Positions 36,165 to 44,579 of a stretch of 64,000 nucleotides of DNA are shown here, piece by piece. Numbering within the stretch: the first letter of the stretch is position 1; each line of letters begins with the position of its first letter. A program made the translations under genes and the position numbers. The notes under the pieces are model-generated. The model ran no database searches. It was not told the origin of the DNA and saw only the letters and a program-made list of their open reading frames with translations. The stretch comes from Bacteroidales bacterium (lineage in GTDB: Bacteria > Bacteroidota > Bacteroidia > Bacteroidales > UBA7960): contig JAHYJD010000006.1 in assembly GCA_019429365.1 (NCBI GenBank), positions 1 through 64,000 on the forward strand, in the 5' to 3' direction.

Positions 36165-37721
36165 ATGAATAAGCACATAAAAAAATTCGCATTTGCAGTA
36201 AGCTTTCTGGCTTTCCTTTTTACCGGAGGCTGCACTGACGATATCCTTCCTGAGATTACCACCCTTGATGTGGACCGCTTGTTTTCGCCCACCGATCTTG
36301 ATGCCAGGGTAGTAAACCAAACCTCTGTGCGGCTTACCTGGAAGAAAGTAAATAAGGCTGATTTTTATAACGTAGAGTTTTTCGAAAATGCCAACGAGGA
36401 TTTCAGCGGAGCGCCAGAGCGTGCCGTAAACGGGGTACTTTTCGAAGACCTTCCGCTTGTTGTAGCCGGATTTGCCGGAGAAACCACCTACTCCGTTCGT
36501 GTTCAGGCGGTTGGCGAAGGCATTGACGAATCAAAGTGGATCAGCACCACCTTCACCACCGATGCCGAACAGATACTCTTCCCCATCGATCCGGAGGAAA
36601 TTACCGCCAGCGGTGTTACGCTGAGGTGGCCTGCCGGCGAATTTGCAACCCACATTACCCTGATGCCCGGCGATATCAACCGCCCGGTAACAGCTGATGA
36701 GGTAGCTGAAGGGGTAGCAGTGATTACTGGACTACAAAGCGAAACCGAATACACGGCCAAACTCATGAACGAGGATAAAACCCGCGGCACCATGGTATTT
36801 ACCACTTTAATCGATATTGGTGATGCTATTTTGGTTAATCCCGGCGACGACTTGAAAGCCATTGTGGAGGCAGCCCAACCCGGCGATGCCTTTGCCCTGA
36901 TGCCCGGTGAATACGTAATTGAAGGCAACATTGAAATTTACACCAATTTAAGCATTATCGGTGCCCGACCATATGATAAACCTGAAGTGCTTGGAGCCGT
37001 TTTCAGAATGAAAGATGGCTCAGCCCTCAGACTCAAGGATTTAATTCTTGATGGCGCTACCAGCCCCGATGGAAACCAGTTGGTGATATATGACGAAGTG
37101 GGCACCTATGGCGACCTGATCATTGAAGACTGTGTGATAAAGAACAATGTGAAAGGGGTAATTTATGGCAGTGTAGCCGCTTTGGTGGAATATGTTTTAG
37201 TTAAAGGAACCATTATTGCCAATGTTGAGTGCGTGGGCGGCGATTTCATCGACTTCCGCTCGGGCATGCCCAAGGCGCTCGATTTTATCAACAATACGGT
37301 TTACAACTCCGCCCTCAACCGCGACCTGTTCCGCCTGGATAATGCTACGGCTTACTCTGGCGATTATACCGTGCTGGTCAATATCGAAAGCAACACTTTC
37401 TACAACATTATCTCTACTGATGGAACCACCCGGCGCGTACTTTACATTAGGCTTGCGTCTCATGAGATCACTGTAAAGAAAAACATCTTTGCCCAGGTGC
37501 TAGGAAACTACTCCAACCAGTCGGCCACAACGGTGGTAGAAATGAGCAGCAACAACTACCACAATGCAGACAACCTCTTCAGTCCAGAATTTACCGTTTA
37601 TGATTCAGGCAATTACACCACTTACAATCCGAGCTTTGTAGATCCGGCCAATGGTAATTTCACGGTAACCAACGAAGAGCTGATCATTTTCCGTATCGGC
37701 GACCCACGCTGGCTGCCATAA
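36165..37721 (+). CDS. DUF4957/DUF5123-type surface lipoprotein with FN3-like domains
   Basis: A 518-residue lipoprotein (lipobox TGGCTDD, Cys near 23). Two fibronectin III-like domains fill about 40-215 (for example TSVRLTWKKVNKADFYNVEFF). They are followed by a parallel beta-helix from about 225 (NPGDDLKAIVEAAQPGDAFALMPGEY) to the C-terminus, where DUF4957 and DUF5123 are found in relatives. These proteins are common directly after SusCD in pectin loci and are thought to be surface glycan-binding proteins, possibly lyase-related. No catalytic residues could be identified. It lies 26 bases after susD. Confidence 0.85.
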   Translation: MNKHIKKFAFAVSFLAFLFTGGCTDDILPEITTLDVDRLFSPTDLDARVVNQTSVRLTWKKVNKADFYNVEFFENANEDFSGAPERAVNGVLFEDLPLVVAGFAGETTYSVRVQAVGEGIDESKWISTTFTTDAEQILFPIDPEEITASGVTLRWPAGEFATHITLMPGDINRPVTADEVAEGVAVITGLQSETEYTAKLMNEDKTRGTMVFTTLIDIGDAILVNPGDDLKAIVEAAQPGDAFALMPGEYVIEGNIEIYTNLSIIGARPYDKPEVLGAVFRMKDGSALRLKDLILDGATSPDGNQLVIYDEVGTYGDLIIEDCVIKNNVKGVIYGSVAALVEYVLVKGTIIANVECVGGDFIDFRSGMPKALDFINNTVYNSALNRDLFRLDNATAYSGDYTVLVNIESNTFYNIISTDGTTRRVLYIRLASHEITVKKNIFAQVLGNYSNQSATTVVEMSSNNYHNADNLFSPEFTVYDSGNYTTYNPSFVDPANGNFTVTNEELIIFRIGDPRWLP

Positions 37722-37730
37722 CCTTTAATA

Positions 37731-37766
37731 AATTTTGCCGGGGGCCGCTGTGTCCCCGGCAAAATT
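37731..37766 (+). other. Stable intercistronic hairpin between the DUF5123 and PL1 genes
   Basis: AATTTTGCCGGGG pairs perfectly (13 bp) with CCCCGGCAAAATT around a 10-base loop. The downstream side is A-rich, not a U tract, so it is not a typical terminator on the plus strand. It may stabilise or process the upstream susCD message, giving different transcript levels before and after it. Confidence 0.55.
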
Positions 37767-37789
37767 CATTACACATTAACTTTCTCAAT

Positions 37790-39097
37790 ATGAAAATTCG
37801 CACTTTTACTTTTTCCCTTTTATTATTAATACCCTTGCTAAGTCTGGCTCAAGGCCAGTCGGGGCCCATTGGCTGGGCTTCGGTCGATGCCAATGGGCAG
37901 AATGGCACTACCGGCGGGGCCGGCGGCAGTGTGGTGACTGTAACCAATATGGCCGATCTGATCACCTACACTGGCATGTCGACAGACCCATTGATAATTC
38001 AAATCGATGGGATGATTCTCATCACCCCCAAAGGACGCTACATAGACGTAAATTCAAACAAAACCATAATAGGTATCGGGCCCGATTCAGGTATCAGCGA
38101 GGGCGGATTCAGGGTAAGAAACAGCAACAAAAACGTTATTTTCATGAACCTGAACATCCAGGACACTTTTGTTGAGGGAGACTGGGATGGGAAGACAAAT
38201 GACTTTGATGGTATTCAGCTTACACAATCGGCGCACCACATCTGGGTGCACAAATGCACCTTCTTGAGGCAGGGCGATGGCGCTCTTGACATTACCAACG
38301 GGGCCGATTACATCACCGTTTCGCATTCCTATTTCGGTGCAAACAACAAGGTAAGCCTTATTGGCAGCAGCGATACCGACACCTATACCGACCGCTATAA
38401 GGTTACCATGCACCACAACTGGTTCGACAAAACCACGCAAAGGCATCCCAGGGTCAGGTTTGGCTGGGTTCACGTGTTCAATAACTACTACCACGACATG
38501 GGCCGTTACGGATTTGAGGAACATGGCGTATCGAGCAATGGTTATGGAATTGGCGTGGGAGTGAATGCACACATTTGGTCGGAGCACAATTATTTTGAAA
38601 AATGCGTGTACCCTTCGCAGTTTTACGACAACACAGCAAACCCCGGCTACATTATCGACAACGGAAGCCATTTCGTACAAAGCGGAAACATGCTTACCAG
38701 GCCTGATGGTTTGGTGTGGGACCCATCCGATTATTATGATTATGAACTCGACCCGGCCGACGAAGTGAAGGAAATCGTTATGGCCAATGCAGGCACCGGA
38801 GATAATACCACCAGCATTGCTGACGGATTGCAACTCAACGGCCAGCTCGAGTTGAGCAACTTCCCCAACCCGTTTAGCGAGTTTACCACCCTGGTGTTTG
38901 AAATGCCTGAAGCAGGCAAGGTACGCATCAGCCTTTTCGACATTACCGGAAGAAAAATTAGTGAAATTGCCAACGAGCATCGCCTGGCAGGAAAAAACGA
39001 AATCAGACTGCAACGTAACGGACTCAGAAGAGGAATCTACCTTATCAGCCTTGAATTTAAGGGAAGAATTATCACAAAAAAACTGGCTGTACACTAA
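37790..39097 (+). CDS. Pectate lyase PL1 with T9SS sorting domain
   Basis: A 435-residue exported lyase. The signal peptide ends near SLAQ (residue 21) and the beta-helix spans about 25-310. Calcium and active-site landmarks are WDGKTNDFDGIQL, GDGALDITNGADYITVSH, and TTQRHPRVRFGWVHVFNNYY with the catalytic Arg near residue 222. The C-terminal 80 residues (LSNFPNPFSEFTTLVFEMP to IITKKLAVH) form a type A T9SS sorting domain, so it is exported across the outer membrane. It differs from the first PL1 in subfamily and export route. Confidence 0.93.
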   Translation: MKIRTFTFSLLLLIPLLSLAQGQSGPIGWASVDANGQNGTTGGAGGSVVTVTNMADLITYTGMSTDPLIIQIDGMILITPKGRYIDVNSNKTIIGIGPDSGISEGGFRVRNSNKNVIFMNLNIQDTFVEGDWDGKTNDFDGIQLTQSAHHIWVHKCTFLRQGDGALDITNGADYITVSHSYFGANNKVSLIGSSDTDTYTDRYKVTMHHNWFDKTTQRHPRVRFGWVHVFNNYYHDMGRYGFEEHGVSSNGYGIGVGVNAHIWSEHNYFEKCVYPSQFYDNTANPGYIIDNGSHFVQSGNMLTRPDGLVWDPSDYYDYELDPADEVKEIVMANAGTGDNTTSIADGLQLNGQLELSNFPNPFSEFTTLVFEMPEAGKVRISLFDITGRKISEIANEHRLAGKNEIRLQRNGLRRGIYLISLEFKGRIITKKLAVH

Positions 39098-39153
39098 TAC
39101 AGCCAAACACTGCTGGATTAATAAAATAATTAGCCAACATAAAAAAGAAAACG

Positions 39154-40383
39154 ATGTTGAACTTTTTGAAAAGGATTAGCCTGATCGCCCTGGCCACTGG
39201 ATTGCTGGTTTCATGCAACTCCGGCACTGAAAAGCTGCAGAACCCTGCATCAGATCAGCCCTGGCACATTCTTATGCTGGAAGCCGAAATGCACCGCAAC
39301 CCGGAAGCCTGGATGCTCGATTTTGAAAGCAAGCCCAAATGGAATTACACCCACGGCCTGGTTTTAATGGCAGCCCACAAAGTTTGGGAAGAAACCGGCG
39401 ATCAACGTTACATGGATTACATAAAAGCCTACTATGATGATATGATCGATGCAGAGGGAAATATTTTGCATAATTTCAGCCTGAAAAATTACAACATCGA
39501 CCATATAAAGCCAGGCATCAATCTGTTTGACCTGTATGCTGAAACTGGCGATGCGCGTTATCTTACTGCCCTGCAAACCCTCAGGGAGCAGCTTCGCACC
39601 CATCCGCGCACTAACGAAGGCGCATTCTGGCATAAGAATGTTTATCCCCATCAGTTATGGCTCGACGGGGTATATATGAACACTCCGTTCTATTCCCGCT
39701 ATGGAAAGGTTTTTAATGAGCCTGAAAACTTCGACGATGTGCTGGTTCAGATTACCCAGGTTTACGAAAAAACCCTGGACACCAACACTGGCCTGCTTTA
39801 CCATGCATGGGACGAAAGCCGCGAACAAGCCTGGGCCAATCCTGTAACCGGACATTCGCCCAACTTCTGGGGCAGGGCCATGGGCTGGTATGCCATGGCA
39901 CTAGTCGATGTGCTCGATTATTTCCCCACCGATCATGCTGGCCGCAATGAGATCACCCAAATCCTGAACAACCTCATGGATGCCTTGCTGGCATTCCAGG
40001 ATCAGGAAACCGGCCTTTGGTACCAGGTGGTAGACCAGGGCAATCGCGAAGGCAATTACCTGGAAGCCTCCGTTTCGTGCATGGTGGCTTATACCTTAAC
40101 CAAGGCGGTAAACAATGGATACCTCGGCCCCGAATATATGGGCCCTGCCCAAAAAGCCTTGCAGGGAATCCTCGACAAACTGGTGAGCTATGATGCGGAT
40201 GGATACGTGAACCTGAACCAGATTTGCGGTGTGGCAGGCTTGGGAGGAAACCCCTATCGCGATGGCTCTTACGAATATTACATCAACGAAATTATCCGCA
40301 GCAACGACCCCAAAGGCGTTGGTCCTTTTATGCTCCTGAGCATGGAAATGGAAAAAGCCGGACTGCACCTGGCAAAGCAATAA
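39154..40383 (+). CDS. GH105 unsaturated rhamnogalacturonyl/galacturonyl hydrolase
   Basis: A 409-residue lipoprotein (lipobox LLVSCNSG, Cys near 23) with the (alpha/alpha)6 barrel of GH105 (YteR/YesR type). Clear motifs are WNYTHGLVLMAAHKVWEETGD near 70, QLWLDGVYMNTPFYSRYG containing the catalytic Asp near residue 171, WGRAMGWYAMALVDVLDYF near 240, and CGVAGLGG near 357. It removes the unsaturated uronate from oligosaccharide ends made by lyases, yielding DKI for KduI. Likely periplasmic. Confidence 0.94.
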   Translation: MLNFLKRISLIALATGLLVSCNSGTEKLQNPASDQPWHILMLEAEMHRNPEAWMLDFESKPKWNYTHGLVLMAAHKVWEETGDQRYMDYIKAYYDDMIDAEGNILHNFSLKNYNIDHIKPGINLFDLYAETGDARYLTALQTLREQLRTHPRTNEGAFWHKNVYPHQLWLDGVYMNTPFYSRYGKVFNEPENFDDVLVQITQVYEKTLDTNTGLLYHAWDESREQAWANPVTGHSPNFWGRAMGWYAMALVDVLDYFPTDHAGRNEITQILNNLMDALLAFQDQETGLWYQVVDQGNREGNYLEASVSCMVAYTLTKAVNNGYLGPEYMGPAQKALQGILDKLVSYDADGYVNLNQICGVAGLGGNPYRDGSYEYYINEIIRSNDPKGVGPFMLLSMEMEKAGLHLAKQ

Positions 40384-40442
40384 ATGCTTTGCCAGTCTTT
40401 TGTATAATACCTAATTAAATACTAACCCTAACCCAAACCATT

Positions 40443-43400
40443 ATGAAGAAAAAAATCTACACTATTTCAATTGCAAAGCGCTTAACGGCTCTCTTGTTTT
40501 TAGTGGCCGTTTGCTCCTTTGGTGCATTGGCACAAAGCTGGACCGTTTACGATGCCGGTGTTTTGCCAAATGCTGCAAACCCTGTTTTTTCTGCATCCAG
40601 CGGCACTTTTTCGGCTGATGAAAACATGATCATTGATGATCCTTCTATTGAAGGAAACAGCTTGCTGTGGATGGAAGTCCCCGGCAAAGCTGATGGCCCC
40701 ACAACCCAGACTCAATATTATTGGAGAATGAATTTTGCCAGTCTTGGAGTTGATGTTACCAACCTTACCGTGGTAATGCGCGTAAAGGGTCACCCTGGCA
40801 GGGATATGGCCATGGACCTCGACATGCATTACAATGACATTCGATCGAGAGTAACATTGCATACCGAAACGAACCTGGCCAGGATCAGAAATGGCTCAGG
40901 AACTGACACACCCCTCGATGTTGATCTGACTGAGTGGAATATTTACAGGTTTGTAATGAGCGCAACCGAAACCAAACTGTATGTTAATGAAGATGCTACC
41001 CCGGTCATGGTGTTTACACCTGCAGCCGCTGCAAGTTCAAACAAACATTTCCGCTTTGGCGATGGGGACTCTGGAAATGACTTTGGTGCAGATATCGACT
41101 GGATAATCTGGGACGTTACAGGCGATTATGCACCCAATGAGGGCTTGCCCATTCCGGCTGAACTTCTTCCCGGCGATCCGGAACCAACAAACTGGACCAT
41201 TTACGACGCCAGCGTGCTGCCCAATGCGTTTGTTCCGAATTTCGTAACTGCCAGTGGGTCATTCGTCGAAACTGAAAATATTATCATTAATGACCCAGAC
41301 ATCCCTGGAAATAAATTGCTGTGGATGGACATTAACGGCAATCCTTCCCAAACTCTATTATGGCGAATGAACTTCGTCAGTCATGAAATTCTGGTTGACG
41401 ACCTCACCATAGTAAAGCGCGTAAAAGGCCACCCTGAACGCGACATGGCCCTTGACCTGGACATGGATTACAATGGCATACGCACAAGGGTAACTATTCA
41501 CAGCACTTACGGAGGCGCGGACAACGTGGCAAGGATAAGAAATGGCACAGGTTCAACCGGAAGTACCGTTGAACTCCCGGTCGACGTGCTCGAATGGAAT
41601 ACCTACCGTTTTGCCATGAATGCCACCGAAACAAAGGTTTACATTAACGAAGACCCGGATCCTGTTATAGTAATTACTCCCGCCGTTGCCGGCACAAACC
41701 GCCACTTCCGTTTTGGCGATGGCGACAGCAGCGCTTCATTTGGCGCTGACATCGATTGGGTAATCTGGGATGTAACGGGTTCATTCGCACCCGGTGAGGG
41801 AAGCCCCTTACCCGACTTCAGCTACACCCCGGGCTCTGATGCAAGTTTGGCCGATATTCTTGCTGATGGCGAACCTATCGCAGATTTCGACCCGGCAGTT
41901 TATAATTACGAGCTGGTGCTGCCCACCGGCACTACTAATGTTCCGGTAATCACGGCAGTTGCAACCGACCCCGCTGCAACACTCGACATTACGCAAGCCG
42001 ATGCCATTCCCGGCACCGCCACCATTGAAGTAACTGCCGAGAACGGATTTACTGCAAGGACTTATACTGTTGATATTCGTCTGGTTTCAACCGATGCAAC
42101 CCTGGAAGAAATCCATGTAAATGGTGAGCCTTTGGAAGGCTTCGATTCCGACATCCTTGCCTACACTGTTCAACTGCCCATTGAAACGACTACAGAAATT
42201 CCCGTTGTGGCAGCTGTTGCAACCGACGAAAATGCGGGGGTGGCCATCACACAAGCCACGGAAATAGAAGGCAGTGCCACAATTCTTGTAACCGCTGAAG
42301 ATGGCACAACACAACTTACCTACGTGCTGAATTTCGTGCTGGTTTCAGTCGATGCTACTCTATCCGACCTCATGGTCGATGGCACCACCATCGACGGCTT
42401 TGACCCGGAAGTGACCGAATACATTTATTTGCTGCCTGTTGGCACCACTGAAATTCCGCAAGTAAGTGCAACGGCAAACAACGAAAACGCAACGATGGTT
42501 ATCACCCAGGCTGTTGCTTTGCCAGGAGAGGCTTCTGTGGTTGTTACTGCTGAAGATGGCGAAACTGAGTTAACCTATATCGTGTATTTCCTGAGCGGAT
42601 CGGACGACGCCACACTGGCAGACCTGCTCGTTGATGGGGTAACCATCCCTGGTTTTGATCCGGAAGTTATCAACTACGAATATGTTGTGTCTGCAAGCAC
42701 TATTGATGTTCCGGTTGTTTCAGCTGTTGCAAGCGATGAAAACGCCGAAGTGGTCATTGTTCAGGCCGATGACATTCCCGGCACAGCAACCATTTCCGTT
42801 ACTGCTGAAGATGAATTCACCGTATTGGTTTATACAGTGCATATCAGGTATATTTCGAACGACGCCAGCCTTGAGCACATAATGGTGGATGGAAAAGCCA
42901 TTCCCGGTTTTGACCCTGAGGAGTTAAATTACTCTATTAATATGCCGCACGGCACGGTGCTCGTTCCCCTGGTTACTGCCATTGCAGCCGATATGAGTGC
43001 CACAGTAGCAATTACCCAGGCCACCCAGATTCCGGGTGTGGCAGAAGTTGAAGTTACGGCCGAAGATGGCGTTGCCACCCTTACCTATACTATCCAGCTT
43101 AATGAAGCCGATTACGACTGGCGTTACTACGATGCCAGCGTGCTTCCCAATGAGCATGTGCCTACCTTCAATCCGAGCAATGTGGGCGGATCGGGTGGAA
43201 CAAATACCATCGTAGCTGATCCCCAAGATGATTCCAATAGGTTCCTTGAGCTTATTACGATAGAAAATGGCGACAACCACATGTGGGCCACCGCGCTTCA
43301 GGAAGAAACCCCGGCGGTAACCCTGGTTATGAAAGTGAAGGCTGCCAACGATGTGGCAAGAAGGGTAGTTGAACTTGATGTACACCACAATGGCATTCGC

Positions 43401-44516
43401 GAACGCATGTATATCAACCGCGAGTCTAACCGCGTGCGTCTTAACGAAGGCATTGGCGGAGGTGACGGCGGCGAAATTGAAGCTCCCGAAGGTGTGAACC
43501 TGAGCGACTGGAACATTTACAGGCTTACCAAGGAAAGCAACTCCACCAAGCTTTACCTGAACGAAAATCCGGAGCCCATTGCTGTTGGTAACACGACCAC
43601 TTCAACAACCAACCAATATTTCCGCTTTGGCGATGGCAACGGCTCGCATAATGCCGCAGTATTGATGGATTGGATCGTATGGGACGAAACCGGTGCCTAT
43701 GCACCCGGAGAAGGATTGTTTATCCCTGCAAAGGTGGTAACCCCCGACTGGGATGCCAGCCTGACCGAACTGCTGGCCGATGGCGTGCTGATCGAAGGCT
43801 TTGACTCCCAGATAACTGATTACGAGTTTGTTTACACCGAAGAGCCCGCCGACATTCCTGTTATTTCGGCCGTGCTGAGCAACCCCGATGCCACCCTGGT
43901 GGTAACCCAGGCCGATGAATTCCCGGGAGTGGCTACAGCAGAAGTAACGGCAGTAAACGGATTTACTGTATGGACATACACTGTGACCTTCAGGTACATC
44001 TCATCGGATGCCACACTGTCTGACATTTTGGTAAACAATGTGTCCCTCGAAGGCTTTGATCCTGATGTAACGGATTACGCCGTGGTATTACCCGCCGGAA
44101 CAACAGCCATCCCCGTGGTGGATGCTGTGGCCAACGATGCCAATGCCGAAATCGATATCACCCAGCCTGCCGAAGTGGAAGGCACAGCCACCATCCTGGT
44201 AACTGCCGAAGATGGCTCTGAACTGACTTACACCCTCAATTTTAGTTTGTTTGACGATACCAGCATTTCTTCGCCTGAGGTACCCGGCCTGCGCCTGTAC
44301 CCCAACCCTGCCACCACACAGCTCACCATTGGCTGGGGCGGCAATGCTTCAGAAGCTTATGTGGAAATCATCAGTCTCACCGGGCAGGTTCTCTATAGCA
44401 CCCGTCTGGAGTCGCACACTGAAACAATTGGCGTAAGCAACCTGCAGCAGGGTACTTACATTATCAGAATCACTGCCGGACAGCAGCGCAGCAGCCGACT
44501 GTTTATGAAGCAATAA
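40443..44516 (+). CDS. Giant modular T9SS-secreted protein with repeated lectin-like and cadherin-like modules
   Basis: A 1357-residue exported protein. After a signal peptide (cut near GALAQ, residue 30) it has: module L1 (about 32-248), L2 (about 250-460), five cadherin-like beta-sandwich repeats (about 466-888), L3 (about 891-1100), two more such repeats (about 1104-1270), and a C-terminal T9SS domain (LRLYPNPATTQLTIGWGG to end). The L modules share YDAxVLPN at the start, a central LxxWNxYRF, LYVNE and HFRFGDG, and end in DWIIWDVTGxYAPxEG. They look like concanavalin-like sandwiches, but I do not recognise a named family. The repeats follow DATLxDLxVDG to VTAEDG-TYTV. A surface pectin-binding adhesin is plausible from its location between GH105 and GH28; no catalytic site was seen. 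Confidence 0.85.
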   Translation: MKKKIYTISIAKRLTALLFLVAVCSFGALAQSWTVYDAGVLPNAANPVFSASSGTFSADENMIIDDPSIEGNSLLWMEVPGKADGPTTQTQYYWRMNFASLGVDVTNLTVVMRVKGHPGRDMAMDLDMHYNDIRSRVTLHTETNLARIRNGSGTDTPLDVDLTEWNIYRFVMSATETKLYVNEDATPVMVFTPAAAASSNKHFRFGDGDSGNDFGADIDWIIWDVTGDYAPNEGLPIPAELLPGDPEPTNWTIYDASVLPNAFVPNFVTASGSFVETENIIINDPDIPGNKLLWMDINGNPSQTLLWRMNFVSHEILVDDLTIVKRVKGHPERDMALDLDMDYNGIRTRVTIHSTYGGADNVARIRNGTGSTGSTVELPVDVLEWNTYRFAMNATETKVYINEDPDPVIVITPAVAGTNRHFRFGDGDSSASFGADIDWVIWDVTGSFAPGEGSPLPDFSYTPGSDASLADILADGEPIADFDPAVYNYELVLPTGTTNVPVITAVATDPAATLDITQADAIPGTATIEVTAENGFTARTYTVDIRLVSTDATLEEIHVNGEPLEGFDSDILAYTVQLPIETTTEIPVVAAVATDENAGVAITQATEIEGSATILVTAEDGTTQLTYVLNFVLVSVDATLSDLMVDGTTIDGFDPEVTEYIYLLPVGTTEIPQVSATANNENATMVITQAVALPGEASVVVTAEDGETELTYIVYFLSGSDDATLADLLVDGVTIPGFDPEVINYEYVVSASTIDVPVVSAVASDENAEVVIVQADDIPGTATISVTAEDEFTVLVYTVHIRYISNDASLEHIMVDGKAIPGFDPEELNYSINMPHGTVLVPLVTAIAADMSATVAITQATQIPGVAEVEVTAEDGVATLTYTIQLNEADYDWRYYDASVLPNEHVPTFNPSNVGGSGGTNTIVADPQDDSNRFLELITIENGDNHMWATALQEETPAVTLVMKVKAANDVARRVVELDVHHNGIRERMYINRESNRVRLNEGIGGGDGGEIEAPEGVNLSDWNIYRLTKESNSTKLYLNENPEPIAVGNTTTSTTNQYFRFGDGNGSHNAAVLMDWIVWDETGAYAPGEGLFIPAKVVTPDWDASLTELLADGVLIEGFDSQITDYEFVYTEEPADIPVISAVLSNPDATLVVTQADEFPGVATAEVTAVNGFTVWTYTVTFRYISSDATLSDILVNNVSLEGFDPDVTDYAVVLPAGTTAIPVVDAVANDANAEIDITQPAEVEGTATILVTAEDGSELTYTLNFSLFDDTSISSPEVPGLRLYPNPATTQLTIGWGGNASEAYVEIISLTGQVLYSTRLESHTETIGVSNLQQGTYIIRITAGQQRSSRLFMKQ
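40536..41185 (+). repeat. L module copy 1 in the giant T9SS protein
   Basis: First of three copies of a roughly 210-residue module (from SWTVYDAGVLPN to YAPNEGLPIPAE). It shares the landmarks RVKGHPGRDMAMDLDMHYN and HFRFGDGDSG with copy 2. Confidence 0.7.
41190..41815 (+). repeat. L module copy 2 in the giant T9SS protein
   Basis: Second copy, starting NWTIYDASVLPNAFVPNF. It is the closest match to copy 1 (RVKGHPERDMALDLDMDYN; HFRFGDGDSSASFGADIDW), suggesting recent duplication of these two. Confidence 0.7.
41838..43110 (+). repeat. Five tandem cadherin-like beta-sandwich repeats
   Basis: Five consecutive units of about 85 residues, each opening with DASL or DATL and followed by GFDP, VPVV-A-A-, ITQA and VTAEDG. 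They match the cadherin-like beta-sandwich pattern (PF12733 type) found as spacers in surface proteins. Confidence 0.75.
43113..43740 (+). repeat. L module copy 3 in the giant T9SS protein
   Basis: Third and most divergent copy (YDWRYYDASVLPNEHVPTF to YAPGEGLFIPAK). It keeps NIYRLTKESNSTKLYLNENPEP and YFRFGDGNGS. It is placed between the two blocks of cadherin-like repeats. Confidence 0.7.
43752..44250 (+). repeat. Two further cadherin-like repeats
   Basis: Two units opening DASLTELLADG and DATLSDILVNN, the last directly before the T9SS sorting domain. Confidence 0.72.
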
Positions 44517-44529
44517 ACCAAACCAAAAG

Positions 44530-44572
44530 CCGGAAGCTGCCAAAAAAAGCACAGCTTCCGGTTTATAAATTT
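44530..44572 (+). terminator. Hairpin terminator before the GH28 gene
   Basis: CCGGAAGCTG pairs with CAGCTTCCGG (10 bp) around a 12-base A-rich loop, followed by TTTATAAATTTT. It lies between the giant T9SS gene and GH28 and may terminate or attenuate the long operon. Confidence 0.65.
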
Positions 44573-44579
44573 TAAAACA

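Noticed and set aside
37731-37766. Hairpin as a Rho-independent terminator
   Set aside because: There is no U tract after the stem and the same operon appears to continue; it is listed as a hairpin only.
38087-39106. 339-residue minus-strand ORF opposite the second PL1 gene
   Set aside because: It is fully antisense to a well-conserved lyase and its translation matches no family.
41838-44250. Regular repeats that could look like a CRISPR array
   Set aside because: They are in-frame protein repeats of about 85 codons with many silent differences and no constant spacer length; no cas genes are present.
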